NCBI GenBank assembly: GCA_021234155.1
Contig: JAJEKV010000006.1
Location: forward strand, 7,903,003 to 7,967,002
Direction of reading: 5' to 3'
DNA from: Isoetes taiwanensis
Taxonomy: Eukaryota > Streptophyta > Lycopodiopsida > Isoetales > Isoetaceae
DNA length: 64,000 bases
The stretch's first letter is position 1. Every line of letters begins with the position of its first letter. Position numbers and translations under genes: made by a program. The notes under the pieces were generated by a model that had not been told where the DNA came from, searched no databases, and worked only from the letters and a program-made list of their open reading frames with translations. Shown here piece by piece: positions 42,900-54,036 of the stretch.

Positions 42900-43530
42900 G
42901 CGGGCCTACCAAGAATGTGCATGAAGCCCGAAGTTTCCTCGGCCTAGTGGTACTACAGGTGAAGTTCGCCAAAAAACTTTGCCAAGATAGCAGCCCCGGC
43001 TAATGACTTGACGCTGGCGGAGAAAGTGAAAGATTGGGCAGAGCATTGGCACAAGAAAGCCCAAAGCTGTGGTTTGAATTGTTGAAGGAAGCTTTAACAA
43101 CAGCCCTAAGCCTTTAACTCCCGGACCGGGAGAAAGATAAGCTTGTAGCAACAGATGCGAGTAAGATAGCTACTGTGTGCAATGGTTTATGCAAGAAGAG
43201 CGTGGTAGCGTGATGATTCCGTGAAGATGAACGACGCCGAACGCGCTTACCCCACGCACGATCAGGAATTGCTTGCGGTTGTCGTGGCATTAAGAATTTG
43301 GAGGCACTACCTTTGGGAAGGAAGTTCCACTTGGATACGACCACCACCGAGCCTCCAATATGTATTCACGCAACCACACCTCAACCTGAGGCAGAGAAGG
43401 TGGATGGAGTTCCTTGAAGAGTACGACTTTGATATAGTCTACAAGCCAAGGAAGCTCAATGTGGTAGCGGACGCTTTCAAGGCATCCTCGACAACTAGAG
43501 TACATTGTAATGCAATTTCGACGCTCCAAA
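42900..43530 (+). pseudogene. E2 RNase H domain, frameshifted
   Basis: VATDASKIAT near 43145 carries the catalytic Asp. It is followed by KMNDAERAYPTHDQELLAVV, RRWMEFLEEYDFDIVYKP and NVVADA. Sequence near 43160-43210 is shortened compared with E1. Confidence 0.75.
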
Positions 43531-43599
43531 TGACTTTGGTAAGAGGATTGAAGAGTCCTTGCCAACGGATGTGGATTTCGTGGAAGTATGGGCAAGCCT

Positions 43600-44500
43600 T
43601 TCTAAGGAGGCTAGAACAGATAAAGAGCGGGAGGCCTTCAAGCATTATAAGAAGGAAGGCAACCCGTTATACCATAAGAACAAGTTGTGCGTGCCAATCA
43701 TCGGGGTGTAAGGAAGTTGATCCTCCATGACACGCTAATAACAACAGCCCAATAGCCGGCCATGCGGGATTCATGAAAAACATATTTCAAAGTGCGCAGC
43801 AGCCTATTATTGGCCAGGAATGAAGAAGCAAATAGCTCGCTACATCAAGGAATGTCAGCTATGCCGCCAGACGCGAGCAGCGACCGAATTCGTGGGCATT
43901 AGAGCCATTAGCGGTGCCAAACGCTAAGTGGGAGGTAATCAAGATGGACTTCATCACGGGACTCCCAAGGACAGCAAGAGGGGAAGGATGCCTTGATGGT
44001 AGTGGTGTCACAAGTTGTCTAAGATGGCACATTTTGTACCTTGGGACCACGATACATCTACTATGGATACAAAGCTCTTCACCAAAGAGATCTCGTGCTT
44101 CATGGCATGCCAAGGGAGATCATCTCAAACCCAGGATCCGGTTCATGGAGCTTTGGCAAGACCTCTTTGGCGACAATCCGCATTTTAAGCTATCCATGAG
44201 CACGGCATATCATCCTCGACGGATGGCCGACGAGCGGACCAACAGATTTTAGAGGACATGCTATTTAAACTATGTCCGAATAAGCAAAGTATGTGGGAAG
44301 AATTTATTCACTTGGTGGAGTTTGCATACAATAGCACCAAGCAGAATCATCCCAAATGTCGCCGCTTTATGATCAATTACGGCCATCGATTGCCTAACTC
44401 CGGATACTTGGCACAACCCCGTCAAAAGTGGAAGTTTCGGCAGCCAGATGTTGGCCGATATGCAGCAGCCTTGTGGAAGAAGTTCGAGGTTATCCGCTAG
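43600..44500 (+). pseudogene. E2 integrase zinc-binding and catalytic regions, degenerate
   Basis: The HHCC domain is visible as SPIAGHAGF and ECQLCRQT (near 43750-43880). The catalytic core begins MDFITGLPR near 43943, with its first Asp. The region of the second Asp reads NPGSGFMELWQ-like, so that residue appears lost. STAYHP and NQILEDM-like words near 44195-44260 mark the Glu region. LVEFAYNSTKQNHP follows at about 44315. Core present but damaged, in contrast to E1. Confidence 0.7.
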
Positions 44501-44509
44501 CAAAAGAAG

Positions 44510-45052
44510 TCGCGGTAAGAGCATCGCCGACAAGCATCAAACAGTAAGAGAGTTCAAAGTTGGAGATGATGTTTGGCTCAAGATCAAGGTGAAGCAGGCG
44601 AAGCTCAGGATCGGGAATTGCAAGAAGCTTGCTCCAAGGTGGGCTGGACCTTTCAGAATAGTCGAGAGAGTAGGTAATCAATCCTACAAGTTAGACTTGC
44701 CAGCACACCTAAAGATTCATAAGGTCTTCCACGTGAGTCTGTTGAAGAAGCATACTCCAAATCCGCATTTTAAGTCTTGGATTCTCCAACGTTGTTGGAA
44801 ATGACGGAGGAGCAGCTGGAAATAGTTCCAGAATTGATTCTTGATAAAGCTTTCAAGAAAACGAGGAGATCAGAATTCCTCCAGTATTTGGTCAAGTGGA
44901 AACACTTACCAGTGGAAGACGCGACGTGGGTACTTAAGAAAGATTTAGTAAAGCAGTATCCACAGTTTATGGAGCAATGGGACGGCAAGGTCATCTCCGA
45001 AGAAATCGGCTCAGGCATGTCGATTTGTGTAGGTAAATTCTGGTGTAGTTAA
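44510..45052 (+). CDS. E2 integrase carboxyl domain and chromodomain
   Basis: The frame at 44448-44804 has GDDVWLKIKVKQAKL, APRWAGPFRIVERV and KIHKVFHVSLLKKH (the GPY/F-type region of chromoviral integrases). The next frame (44777-45052) has EFLQYLVKWKHLPVEDATW, a chromodomain with its aromatic and acidic core residues. Chromodomains of this group bind methylated histone H3 and steer integration. One frameshift lies between the two parts. Confidence 0.82.
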
Positions 45053-45885
45053 GATTAATCTACGCATGCAACCTATGCTTAGTATGGGTCGCATGCGTTG
45101 TTACCGATGATGGGACCACTACGGTGATCTCTAGGGCGTGGTGTAATGTCAATGTAGGCATGACCAAGCTTCCGCTTTTGGGCGAAAGTGGAAGGTAGAT
45201 TAGAAAGTCTACTCGCCCCACTAAGTAGACGACCTCGAGAGAAAGGAGGTCATGAAGGAATGCATTGATAGGGAAAGCACCTTTAGCCCCATATATGCTT
45301 TGATAGGAGGAATCTATCCTTCGGCGCCCCACGAGAAGGATATCCTCCACGCTGGGCAACTAGAGGTGTAGGCATGAGCGGCATATAGGCATATAGGCGC
45401 TGTCTCCGCGGCCATAATGGAAGATTCACCCTCTTCCTACGCCGGGAGATTAGCCATGCATCCATGTAGATAGGTGGGGTGGTCACCATATAACCAAAAT
45501 TTTATTTAATAATTAAATGGTACTAACGTAGTGTCGAGCGCCAAGAGAGAGAGCTCGGGAGGGCAAGGAGGTCAAGATGAAGACTTGCAACACAAATTTT
45601 GTTGGAATGTGTTGCAAGGAATGAAGAGTGCCTCAGACGTTAATTTTAAATTTTGATAAACTTAATTGTAATGTTAAGTGAATTTTGGAGTAATCTGTTA
45701 GTAATGTTGTGAATTGATAAGTTATGTTATAATATAATAATGTGATAATGTCATACAAATATTACCTTAAGGTAATTTTAATAAATGTGTAGGAATTATA
45801 GTAGCGATCGTATGTATCAAGTTGTTGCAGGTTAGGTTGATCCCAAGGTGGGGAGACCCACGATGTCCGGGACAAAGATCATTTC
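45053..45885. other. E2 3' untranslated region
   Basis: No supported coding frame. AT-rich from about 45640. Confidence 0.5.
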
Positions 45886-45898
45886 AAGGTGGGGAGAA
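45886..45898 (+). other. E2 polypurine tract
   Basis: AAGGTGGGGAGAA ends exactly at the TG of the 3' LTR. A similar string GGTGGGGAGA occurs about 40 bp upstream (45847-45856). Confidence 0.88.
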
Positions 45899-47561
45899 TG
45901 TGACGTTCCAAAGACAAAGACGCCGTGGGGCGATACCGCATCGCCTGCCCACGCCGCATTACCCACCCCAGCTGACGCGGTAACGCTTAGCGTGTAGCCA
46001 GTGAGTAGCCCTAGGGGGCAACTTGTTAGAAATATGTGTAACTATTAATGTGCACATTTTCCAATGTACACATTAATGTGGGCACACATTTCCAAGTGGA
46101 CACTTCATGCCAAGTGGGCCACACCCATAGGTGCAATTAATGTGCACATTTTCCAATGTACACATTAATGTGGGCACACATTTCCATGTGTGCACATTTG
46201 GCCACCTAGCCCTTAAAGGCAAGTGGGCCCATTTCCATTATCCCACATGCCAAAAGGGGATAATTGGAAACCCTAGCCAACCCCTTGTCTATATAGGGTA
46301 GGAAACCCTAACTAGCCCAATTTTCGATTTTAGGGCTTTAGAATTGCTTTGGCTGCCTCAAGCAAAACAAACCGCCTCCCCTTCTTGCCTGGGAGAATTG
46401 CATCCTTAGTTCCCCTTAATGAAAGGCCTCGCCAGGATGGTCGAGCTCAGGTCAGGAGGAGCCTCTCAAGGATCAGGTATTTGGCCAATTAGATAGTCTA
46501 AACCCTATTTTAGTCATTGAATCAGTAAGGTTTAGCCTATTAGATTGGCCATAACAGCCCTCTAGATCTCTAGATAGCAGATCCTAACTAAAGAACCTAA
46601 CTCTATGTTGTAGATTAGATCTAGTTCTTTAGTTCTCTGTGAAGTATATGGATGATGTATCTCTATGAACTCCTTGTATTGGGAAGGGGGGTAGAGACCT
46701 AAAGCTTTGTAGTTGATGCTCCTAGAGTAGCCTCTCTAGCACACCGTAGATTCGCCTCAGGCACAAGAACCACACCTGGTTGTGGGTGAAGGGCAGGCCG
46801 GGCTTAGAAGGAGGTTCGTGTTTCGACTCTTGAACGATCCCTATGGTGTGTTAGTGCTACCGTGGATCATTGTGACTAGGTCTAATGGCTTACCACCGAA
46901 AGCGGGTAAGGCATGGGCTCGACACCCGTGAAGTGGTGCACACTTTCCGGTGGGTTTCAACACGGGCAAAGGGCCCTCTAGTCACCTTGAGTCAAAGCAT
47001 GTAGACCTCGGAGGGAGTGATCCCTACCTGCCCCATCGAACCGGGAGATGGAACCCGTGAATAGCCCTTTGGCTATGCATCCCGCGGGCTAAGGCCAGGT
47101 CCCAACACTTTTCAGCCTACTCGCAAAGTGTGCAATGAGGAGGGGCGGATGGAGTGGACAACCCTAAGCCATGTTCATATGCCGCCCAAATCCATTGCCA
47201 TGAATTTCGCCTCAAAGAACTCGAGACCCAAGCCGTCGGGCCATCCCCTTGAGAGTCCGAGAGCCTTGGGTAGGATTCCCTATGTGATGTGCTGATCTTT
47301 GTCTATGCAGATATGTGGAGGACCATCCTTCGTGATGGTCATATGATGTTGATGTATGTGCTACCGACATGTATGTTTACGCCTCCGGCAGCCTAGGTAG
47401 GCCCCGAGGGAGACGGGGTGCAATGACCCTTCCACTCTTCCCACCGAACCCGCCACGTTGCGGTGTCATGTGGAGGGCCCTCAGATAGCATGGAGCTGGT
47501 ATGGGGATGAACTCTGTTTGTGTACGGGTGAGGGCACCGATACCCAGTAGGGGACGCCACA
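45899..47561 (+). repeat. E2 3' LTR (1663 bp)
   Basis: Begins TGTGACGTTCC and ends GCCACA. It aligns with the 5' LTR with numerous short indels. The Tnp2-like gene resumes immediately after. Confidence 0.93.
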
Positions 47562-47566
47562 ACAGG

Positions 47567-48001
47567 AAAGTGGTGTTGCAAGGAACTCTTGCAATGACTT
47601 CGGCCAGATAGGCCACTCAAGCATTTGCTTAGAGAAATATGCATATTGATGGTGACGGGGGCAGCGTAAAAGGTGGTTCTAGAAACCAGGACATTTGAAG
47701 TTCCTTCCAGACTACTTTCGCTTGGTGGTGTGGGAATTCCTCGTCACTACCCATGTGAGGGGGACGTCGTGAGACTGCAGCACTCCCAGAACGAGGTTTG
47801 GATGGGTGTAATTGACACAGTTGACTATGAGACACAGTTTTTCACGATGACATGGTTGAGGAGGTTGAATCGTGGTTGGGTCCGACACTACAAAGAAAGA
47901 ATTGAGCAGCCCTTTGGCTCTATTTTGTATGGAGTTCCTTGCCAGAAGAAGGTTTGGAAGGGTAAAGGTACCGTATATGTTCCTGAAGTTGAATTGAATT
48001 A
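47567..48001 (+). pseudogene. Tnp2-like transposase, 3' part
   Basis: Right of the E2 3' LTR the transposase frame resumes (ESGVARNSCNDFGQIGH) and shifts frame near 47640-47670. It then continues from about 47673 to a TAA at 47999-48001 as a 109-codon open stretch with EVWMGVIDTVDYETQFF. Tnp2-type proteins usually end with a similar '..vlv...yfgrI..' beta-rich segment. The last residues are VYVPEVELN. Confidence 0.55.
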
Positions 48002-48477
48002 AAATGAGCTTATATGGTTGAATCAATAAGGTAGCTATTTCAAGTAGACATGCATGGTTTGCAACTATTTCAGCCCATGCAAAAGAAGCATGAGCGCAGA
48101 AGATGATGGTTCAAATGGCAGTTATTGTGTAAATATTCATCTCCTGAATCAATGTTAATATTTATAGCTCTGCTACTTTCAGAAATTTTGGTCCGTTGCA
48201 AGCTGCTAAAATTTTTATGCAATGAGTGACTTAACTCCCTTCAATCTCTTCTCCTTTCGATGATTATTTCCTGAACATACATGTCTGATCTTGTCTTCTA
48301 TATTTGTAAAAAAAAAGTCATGCAATGTAAGAATCCAATTATTGACATATAGGATGTTGTTCCAGCATACTCTAAAGTGTAAAGGTATAGTTTGGATGAT
48401 ATTCCTCTCCCTAGCTCACTTTGGGAGTGTAACGCAGTATAACAGAACCGACAAAGAAACAGAAAATTTTCAAGAGA
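48002..48477. other. 3' flank of the Tnp2-like gene; no gene seen
   Basis: AT-rich sequence after the transposase stop. The transposon's right end may lie here, but no terminal inverted repeat was recognised. Confidence 0.4.
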
Positions 48478-49245
48478 TGTTTCTCCTGGCCCTCGTGCCC
48501 ATGCAATTGGAAGCCATGATGCTGGCCCTGCTTTTATCTTGGCTGCAAAAAAAGAGGCCTCTTTGATGGCCTCTGCTGCAGATACCCCTGGCCCTTGAGC
48601 TTATAACCAGGATGGCAGGCCTGGTTCACCTGCATACACTTTTGCTTCTAGATATGGAAAAAAAATTGAAGAGGAAACCCTTGGTCCAGGTTCTTACAGT
48701 GTTGGTTCCAGTATTAAAGGGCCTTCTTTTTCCACAGCCAGACGTCAAGCTTCTGCTCCTGTAGAAAAAAGTTCAGGTCCTGGTCGGTATGCTTATGGCC
48801 TGAACAGAGCTTATCAAAGAAAAGAGCCTGCTTTTAGCATTGCTGGAAGACCTAAGGTCATCAAGAGGAACCTGGACCTGGCCGTGGTGCTTATAGTCTA
48901 GAGGTATTTGTACAGAGTTGCGTCACTCTTTTAGCATTTCTGCCAGATTAAAACATGGAACCAAGTCTACAAAAAATTCTACCTTTGCTTCTCCTGGTCC
49001 ATTCTACCTTTGCTTCTCCTGGTCCTGGAGCTTATTTTCTTAGACAAGATCAGACATCACCAACACCTGCTTTTATATAGCTGGTAGACATCCAAAGGTA
49101 ATACAAGACTTTGTGCCAGGTCCAGGAACTTATGACCCCCCTGAGAAATGCCAAGGTCCTGCATTTTCTTTGTCTTTTAAACAGCCCAACAGGGAAACTT
49201 CAGTCAAGGTGAAGGATGCAGATTCATCTTGTAAAACATTTTTCT
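48478..49245 (+). pseudogene. STPG-repeat (ODF3/CIMAP-like) sperm-tail protein pseudogene
   Basis: At least six PG-rich repeat units can be read: SPGPRAHAI, GPGSYSVGSSIKGPSFSTARR, SGPGRYAYGLN...PAFSIAGRPK, EEPGPGRGAYSLE, SPGPGAYF and VPGPGTYDPPEK...PAFSLSF. The alternation of PGPGxY and PxFSxxxR is the STPG repeat of ciliary/flagellar microtubule inner proteins. An in-frame TGA follows the PGP near 48595, frames shift near 48860 and 49010, and a 27-bp block (TCTACCTTTGCTTCTCCTGG) is duplicated near 48985. It is intron-free as read, so a decayed retrocopy or fragment. Confidence 0.75.
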
Positions 49246-49316
49246 TAAAGTTCATGAATAACTGTTCATTGATAACAGTACACTTGTGTTCATGAAATCC
49301 TGCTCTGAACTATAAT

Positions 49317-49432
49317 TCAATGGCTTTACATTATATTCATATATGTCCACAGATTCAATGGCTGAAATTCAATGGCTTTACATTACATTAACGTATGTAT
49401 ACAGATTCAGCGGCTGAAATTTTATACCTGCT
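49317..49432 (+). repeat. Tandem repeat, two units of about 52-60 bp
   Basis: TTCAATGGCTTTACATTA begins both units, and CAGATTCAATGGCTGAAA / CAGATTCAGCGGCTGAAA ends them. Confidence 0.8.
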
Positions 49433-49665
49433 GAGCAGCTAGTTACAAGGGAGTGTGCCGAATTTTCATTGATGTGGACATCATATAGAACAATTTGCAG
49501 ACTAAACCAAGCTCAGGGGTCATGGGCACAGGATGTCTTTCACAATAATCAGAAATTTTTTCAAATATTGCCTTAAAAATCAGTCTTCCTTGAGGCAGAA
49601 AGGCATTTCTCAGTATCAAAGAAGCAAACCGGTTTCGTCCAATAATATTCACATGATTCTTCACG

Positions 49666-52600
49666 CTGGAGCCATCAAAAAATCCTCAGAGACATTTTCC
49701 TCTTCTTAAAACCTGTTTTTGTTAGTTTTGCTTGATCCGTGGATTTTTCTTTGGATTGTAATGTGTGAATACGTTTTTTGGCATGTATAAGGTCATTTCG
49801 GGAGGTATAGGCTATGATTAGCCTGCATTAACTCCTAAAAATACCAATCCGGCATGCATTCTCAGCTACAGGACATGAATCCGGCATGCACTAATGCTCA
49901 GCAAGTAGATAATCTCGCGCGCGAAAGGCCTTCAAAACGATCTCAGATGAAATCCCCTTTTTGGATTCCCCTGCTTCGGCCTGTTTTGGCAAATCCGGAT
50001 CTAATCTCTGTCTTTTGTGAAAGATTTGGGTTTCTTGGAATTAAAAAGATTAAATCGGGAGCTCTGGGTGATGATTGACACGCCCAATCCGCCAAAAAAG
50101 CCCCGAACGTGGCCTGCCCTTTTAGGGTTCTTAGATTTTTGTTGGAATAATATCCCACAGGCTGAAACCAAAAACATAAACAGGGTATATATACACTGCC
50201 CTAAAGTTTCAATTAAAATTACGTGCTACCTTCACGGGATTCGGACCCGTTGTCTTGCCCCACATGCCCGGGGGGTACCAATGCGCATGCAGAGGTTGGA
50301 TTGGGGATGATACTATGCTTGTTGGGGATTTTTTTTTTTAAATTTGGCACGATTCCAAAAGCAAGATTTGAACAATGGTCAATATAGTTCTTTTTAAAAA
50401 ATTCTTTTTTCCAAAAGGAATATTTTTTTATGCTCTACAAGATGGGAGAATCATTTTGCAAAAAAAGAGCACGTGATTTTTTTTACTAAAAAAAAGAGTG
50501 AAATTTGATGATTTGGTGGGGCGATTTGGCAAATGGGTGGTGACATGGCATTATGAAGTGATGAAGTGTTAAGTAAGGTGGCAAAATGACTTCTTTCTAA
50601 CTTTTTATGAAGTGGAGATGATGTGGATGACATGTGTATGATGATGTGGAAGCATTTGGGGATGATGTGGCATCATGGGATGATGACATGTCATCTAAGG
50701 TATCAAGATGACTTTACTTGGGTCAAAATTTTGAAACGATTTTTGTGGTAGGTGACGTGTATGATGACATGGATGTCCTTAGGTGGTGATGTGGATGGTA
50801 TTTGGCATTCTTGAGGATGATGTGGACAATTTCGCAACCAATTTGGCACTAGTGCATATACCAGTAGATCTTTTATGCAATGGCTTGGATAATTTACTCC
50901 TCCATACTTGTTTGAAGAAAATGTGCACTTTAGAAGATGGTTTTAGACCATGGAAGTAGCCAAACTTGATGGGATTTTTTGCTTTTCTCAAAGGTGGTGA
51001 ATGTATGATGGGAGTGTGATGCATATATGGGCTAGGGAAAATGACGATGAGGCATGAAGATGTGAGTTATGAATCTTGTATGGTGTTCATCGATGGGATT
51101 GAGGTGATAGGATCATGTGAGAAGCCTTGGAAAATAGAACTCATGCCAAAATGATTTGGAACTAGCCACATACCAAAGAAACTTGAGAGGTCTTCCAAAC
51201 TTCAATCTTGAGGGGTCTTCCAACCTCTATTTACTCAAGTTCACTTGCTTGAATCTTATCCTCTTTGCTACACTTGTATAATATCCAATGAATGTCCTTC
51301 CCGTGGTTCTTCAACAAAAGTGTCAATTTGTGATCTTCAAAGATGGGAGTCTTCAAACTTCTAGCTCTTGCACACATATATTATTCAAATATTAGACAAA
51401 AATGTGCAAATTGTGTGAATTGCTCTTCTATGCTGCCAAAACGTGGCAGCACTACTTGATGTCTTCTGGAATTATTCAATGCAAAATGTTTTCAAAATCA
51501 ATGGTACATTGGCTCATGCACACATGTCAAGCAAAAAAGTTAGCTAGGAATGTGATGTGTGCCATGGCTCTTCTGTGCTACAAAAATGTGGCAGCAAGGC
51601 CCAATGCCAACCATAGCCACAAAAAAAATAACCTGGATTGGGCAAGATTTGAACCGAAACAGGAGGGGGCTTTCGTTACAGATGCATTTCGAAGGCTTTC
51701 GGTGAAGATAGGTGAAAGTCTTGTTGAAGCATGGCCTCGGCCTGTAGACTCACTTTGAAGTATAAAATAGTGTGCTTCAAGATTTTAGGAAACGTTGCAT
51801 TAAAAAAAAAAAACCTCCAAAAAAGAGCAAAGCATAAAACATTATAGTATGGCTAATTGTCATTGTTTTGGAAAACTTAAAAGTCTCTTGCTAAGAATTT
51901 CTTGCATGAGTCTTACGCTTATATCATGATGCAATCCTTAAAATATTGCAAGAAGATATATCCGCAAAATACATATTACTATTTTTCTTAAGTTGCACTA
52001 GTTTCTTAGCAATTTTCCATCAAAAATCATGATTCCTTTGAGCAAATTTGCACCTCTTTTGTTGGCAACATCTGATGCACACTAGTTGCGGTGTTCACGA
52101 GTTGACGTGAGGAAGTGTCGGGTTAAAGAAGATCACATTTGTTTGAGTTAATAAAATTTGCTTGCTGGTTTAGCTTTTAGGATACCGTCTGTCTTGCAAA
52201 AATAAGATTTTTTGAGCCTATTTGCATGATTTTTGTGGAAACAACTGGATGTACTAGTTTTACAGATCTGTCAAAGTTAATACAAAGCGTCAGAAGTAAA
52301 AACTCATCAATTATTTCATCTGCAAAAATTAGCATGCTGCCAGGAGCATTGACCAAGTTTTCACTTGGTTAGATTTGCAAATTTGAGAGTGTTCTTCATA
52401 TACTTTCTTTCATCAAACTTTTGAGCATATTCTTTACATGCCAGAGCATCTTTTTGAATTGCAATTGCATTAAAATTTGATTCTAAAGAGCAAATGGCAT
52501 AACTTTTACTGGTCACATTTTTCTTTGTTTTGGAAAAGCACTTCCAACTCAAAATTTGACCTTTTTCTTTGCAATCGTTTTCCTCAGAGTGGTTGTCTCA

Positions 52601-52765
52601 AGCAACCTGGAGGTCCTGAACCACTGAGGTTAAAGCTTTGCCAGGAATACCTTCAACATTTTCCAAGATCAGAAGTTAGCAAGACCATTGTTTCCTAGTT
52701 AAAAATGCACCATTCATTCATGGCACATGAAAAAATTGCTAAAGTTCCATCAAAGTTGGCCATTT
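49666..52765 (+). repeat. Rep-A copy 2
   Basis: It starts GCTGGAGCCATCAAAAAATCC, as at 183, and follows copy 1 through the promoter-like module (TATA at 50186-50193, first G-box decayed to CACGGG), the GATGATGTGG region, the hairpin near 51430 and the 3' end at about 52760. It retains about 240 bp (49815-50055) absent from copy 1. It lacks the solo LTR and the tandem amplification. Confidence 0.85.
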
Positions 52766-52794
52766 CTAAGGTCCAATTGGCACGATTCCCAAGC

Positions 52795-52972
52795 AAGGTT
52801 GGATTTTTTTTTTAAACCATGGCACGCTTCCCAAGCGAGGTCAAAACAAGGCCATTTTATTTTATTTTTTTCGAGATGGCATATTTTTGATGCTCCACGA
52901 GATAGAAGAATCTTTTGCAAAAAAAAAAAAAAAAAAGACGGCTTCATTGAATGTTGGAGGAAGGAAGGAAGG
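52795..52972 (+). repeat. Rep-A-related fragment (ACCATGGCACG block)
   Basis: The CATGGCACGCTTCCCAAG, GATGCTCCACGAGAT and A-tract words parallel the Rep-A block near 63260-63370. A second piece follows at 53445-53760 with the same order, so the LINE tail at 52973-53420 separates two copies. Confidence 0.55.
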
Positions 52973-53420
52973 AAGGTTCTTTTATCGTCCGGGCACGAGG
53001 GACATTAATGTATATTCTATTCTATTCTATTCTAATTACACGGTGCAGCAAGCCCCGTTGCTACCCGGATTAACCCCCCCCTAGGGAGGGAAAACCGTCA
53101 GAGCAAACACTGGCCGGGCATTTGCATAAATATACATATAGACATGAATTTCCGGCACCTCAAGTAGGCGCCCGGGGGCAGAGGTGAGTCCGCAGATCCT
53201 AAACCTCCTGGAGGTAGGAGCCAAGGGATCGAACTGATGGCAGGGGCAGACCAAGTCGCACCAAGAGAATGTAGCGAGCCCGAATCTGACTATAGGCTGG
53301 ACAGCTCTGCAAGGCATGGCTTTCATCCTCAACAACCCCCCGGCAACACCGACAAAGCCCGGCCCCGGGCGCTGCTCTCCAACCCACCAACCCGTTTCAA
53401 GCCGAAGATGGTGGGCCCCT
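52973..53420 (-). mobile_element. 5'-truncated LINE fragment with ORF2 carboxyl end
   Basis: The minus-strand frame 53199-53390 reads GLCRCCRGVVEDESHALQSC followed by PAYSQIRARYILL. This is the C-C-H-C motif at the end of plant/animal LINE ORF2 proteins (C-x2-C...EDExH...CPxYxxxR). The 3' end lies to the left: a (TTCTA)5 microsatellite at about 53012-53033 and a TTTATCGTCCG word also seen in the LINE tail near 55365. Confidence 0.7.
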
Positions 53421-53444
53421 GTTCGAATGGACGCGATGGTGTAA

Positions 53445-53760
53445 AGATTTTTTTTTTAAAACCATGGCACGATTCACAAGGAAGGCCAAAACGAGGCCAT
53501 TTTAAAACTTTTCTTATCCCAATGGGCATATTCTTTGTTGCTCTACAAGATGGAAGAAATGTTTTTGGCAAAAAAGAGACACTTTGATTTTTTTGTGAAA
53601 AGAAAGATTCAAATTTGGTGAGATGTGGCAAGGGTGAGTGAGAGGTGATGTGAAAAACAAGTGTGACATGGCACAAATTAGATGATGATGTGGCAAGTGA
53701 AGTGGCAAAGAGTATGTTTCTCGGCCAAACATTTTATTAGGTGAGTGATATGGCAAGTGA
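53445..53760 (+). repeat. Rep-A-related fragment
   Basis: CCATGGCACGATTCACAAGG, GCTCTACAAGATGGAAGAA and GTGATGTGGCAAGTGA words occur in Rep-A order, truncated where the B3-like frame begins. Confidence 0.55.
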
Positions 53761-54036
53761 TGTGGCACCTCCAAGATTGCTCCCATTTCCAATCCGCGTA
53801 AAACACATTGGTTTTTGCGATAAGATCCATCACATACCACCAGAGTAACAAGATCATTTGACACCGCAAGGCAGAACAGAATGTCTCCATCTCGGATGCT
53901 AATTCCACTTAGAAAATTTTTCCAACCATTCCCAAAAAACATCCTGGAGCCTACATATGCAACATAAACTTCATACTTCTTCCTATTTGGTCCTTGCATC
54001 AAAATATTTTGATCAGTTCTTAGAGGCACATGCTCT
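53750..54036 (-). pseudogene. B3 DNA-binding domain fragment
   Basis: The minus-strand reading from about 54036 gives VPLRTDQNILMQGPNRKK, then VGSRMFFGNGWKNF, GISIRDGDILFCL and VTLVVCDGSYRKN. The order 'gpnrk-w.v...GWk.F...I..GD...F' is that of the plant B3 domain (REM/VRN1 or ARF-type factors). A pyrimidine-rich run and TTTCTAG just upstream look like a splice acceptor, so this is probably one exon. Downstream it runs into Rep-A sequence. It is likely a gene fragment captured or cut by repeats. No start or full gene is seen. Confidence 0.5.

Larger units (their letters stand above)
34223..47561 (+). mobile_element. E2: Ty3/gypsy chromovirus-type LTR retrotransposon with captured H3, 13.34 kb
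   Basis: Direct LTRs of about 1.67 kb, a TGGTATCGAGC primer-binding site and an AAGGTGGGGAGAA polypurine tract bound the element. Inside are a histone H3 gene cassette, a second TATA-driven frame, gag, protease, RT, RNase H, a full-length integrase region and a chromodomain, all plus strand. It lies in the Tnp2-like gene, whose frame resumes beyond it. The flanking pentamers (CGAGG left, ACAGG right) agree at only three of five positions, so the duplication is eroded or misread. Frames are broken by small indels. Confidence 0.92.
17681..48001 (+). mobile_element. Tnp2/DUF4218-like DNA transposon gene, split by two LTR retrotransposons
   Basis: Three separated segments (17681-19284, 31643-34222, 47567-48001) read as consecutive parts of one transposase. 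In order they carry paired amino-terminal Cys motifs, a CRAC motif, the region leading to a PIDTMH motif (compare the D-x-M-H of Tnp2 transposases), and a DUF4218-like block. Each junction coincides with an LTR-element end. Removing E1 and one TSD copy restores a continuous frame, and the frame on the right of E2 also continues. The ungapped gene is about 4.6 kb with at least three GT-AG introns. Small indels break the frame elsewhere. Terminal inverted repeats were not found, so these limits are those of the gene only. Confidence 0.7.
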
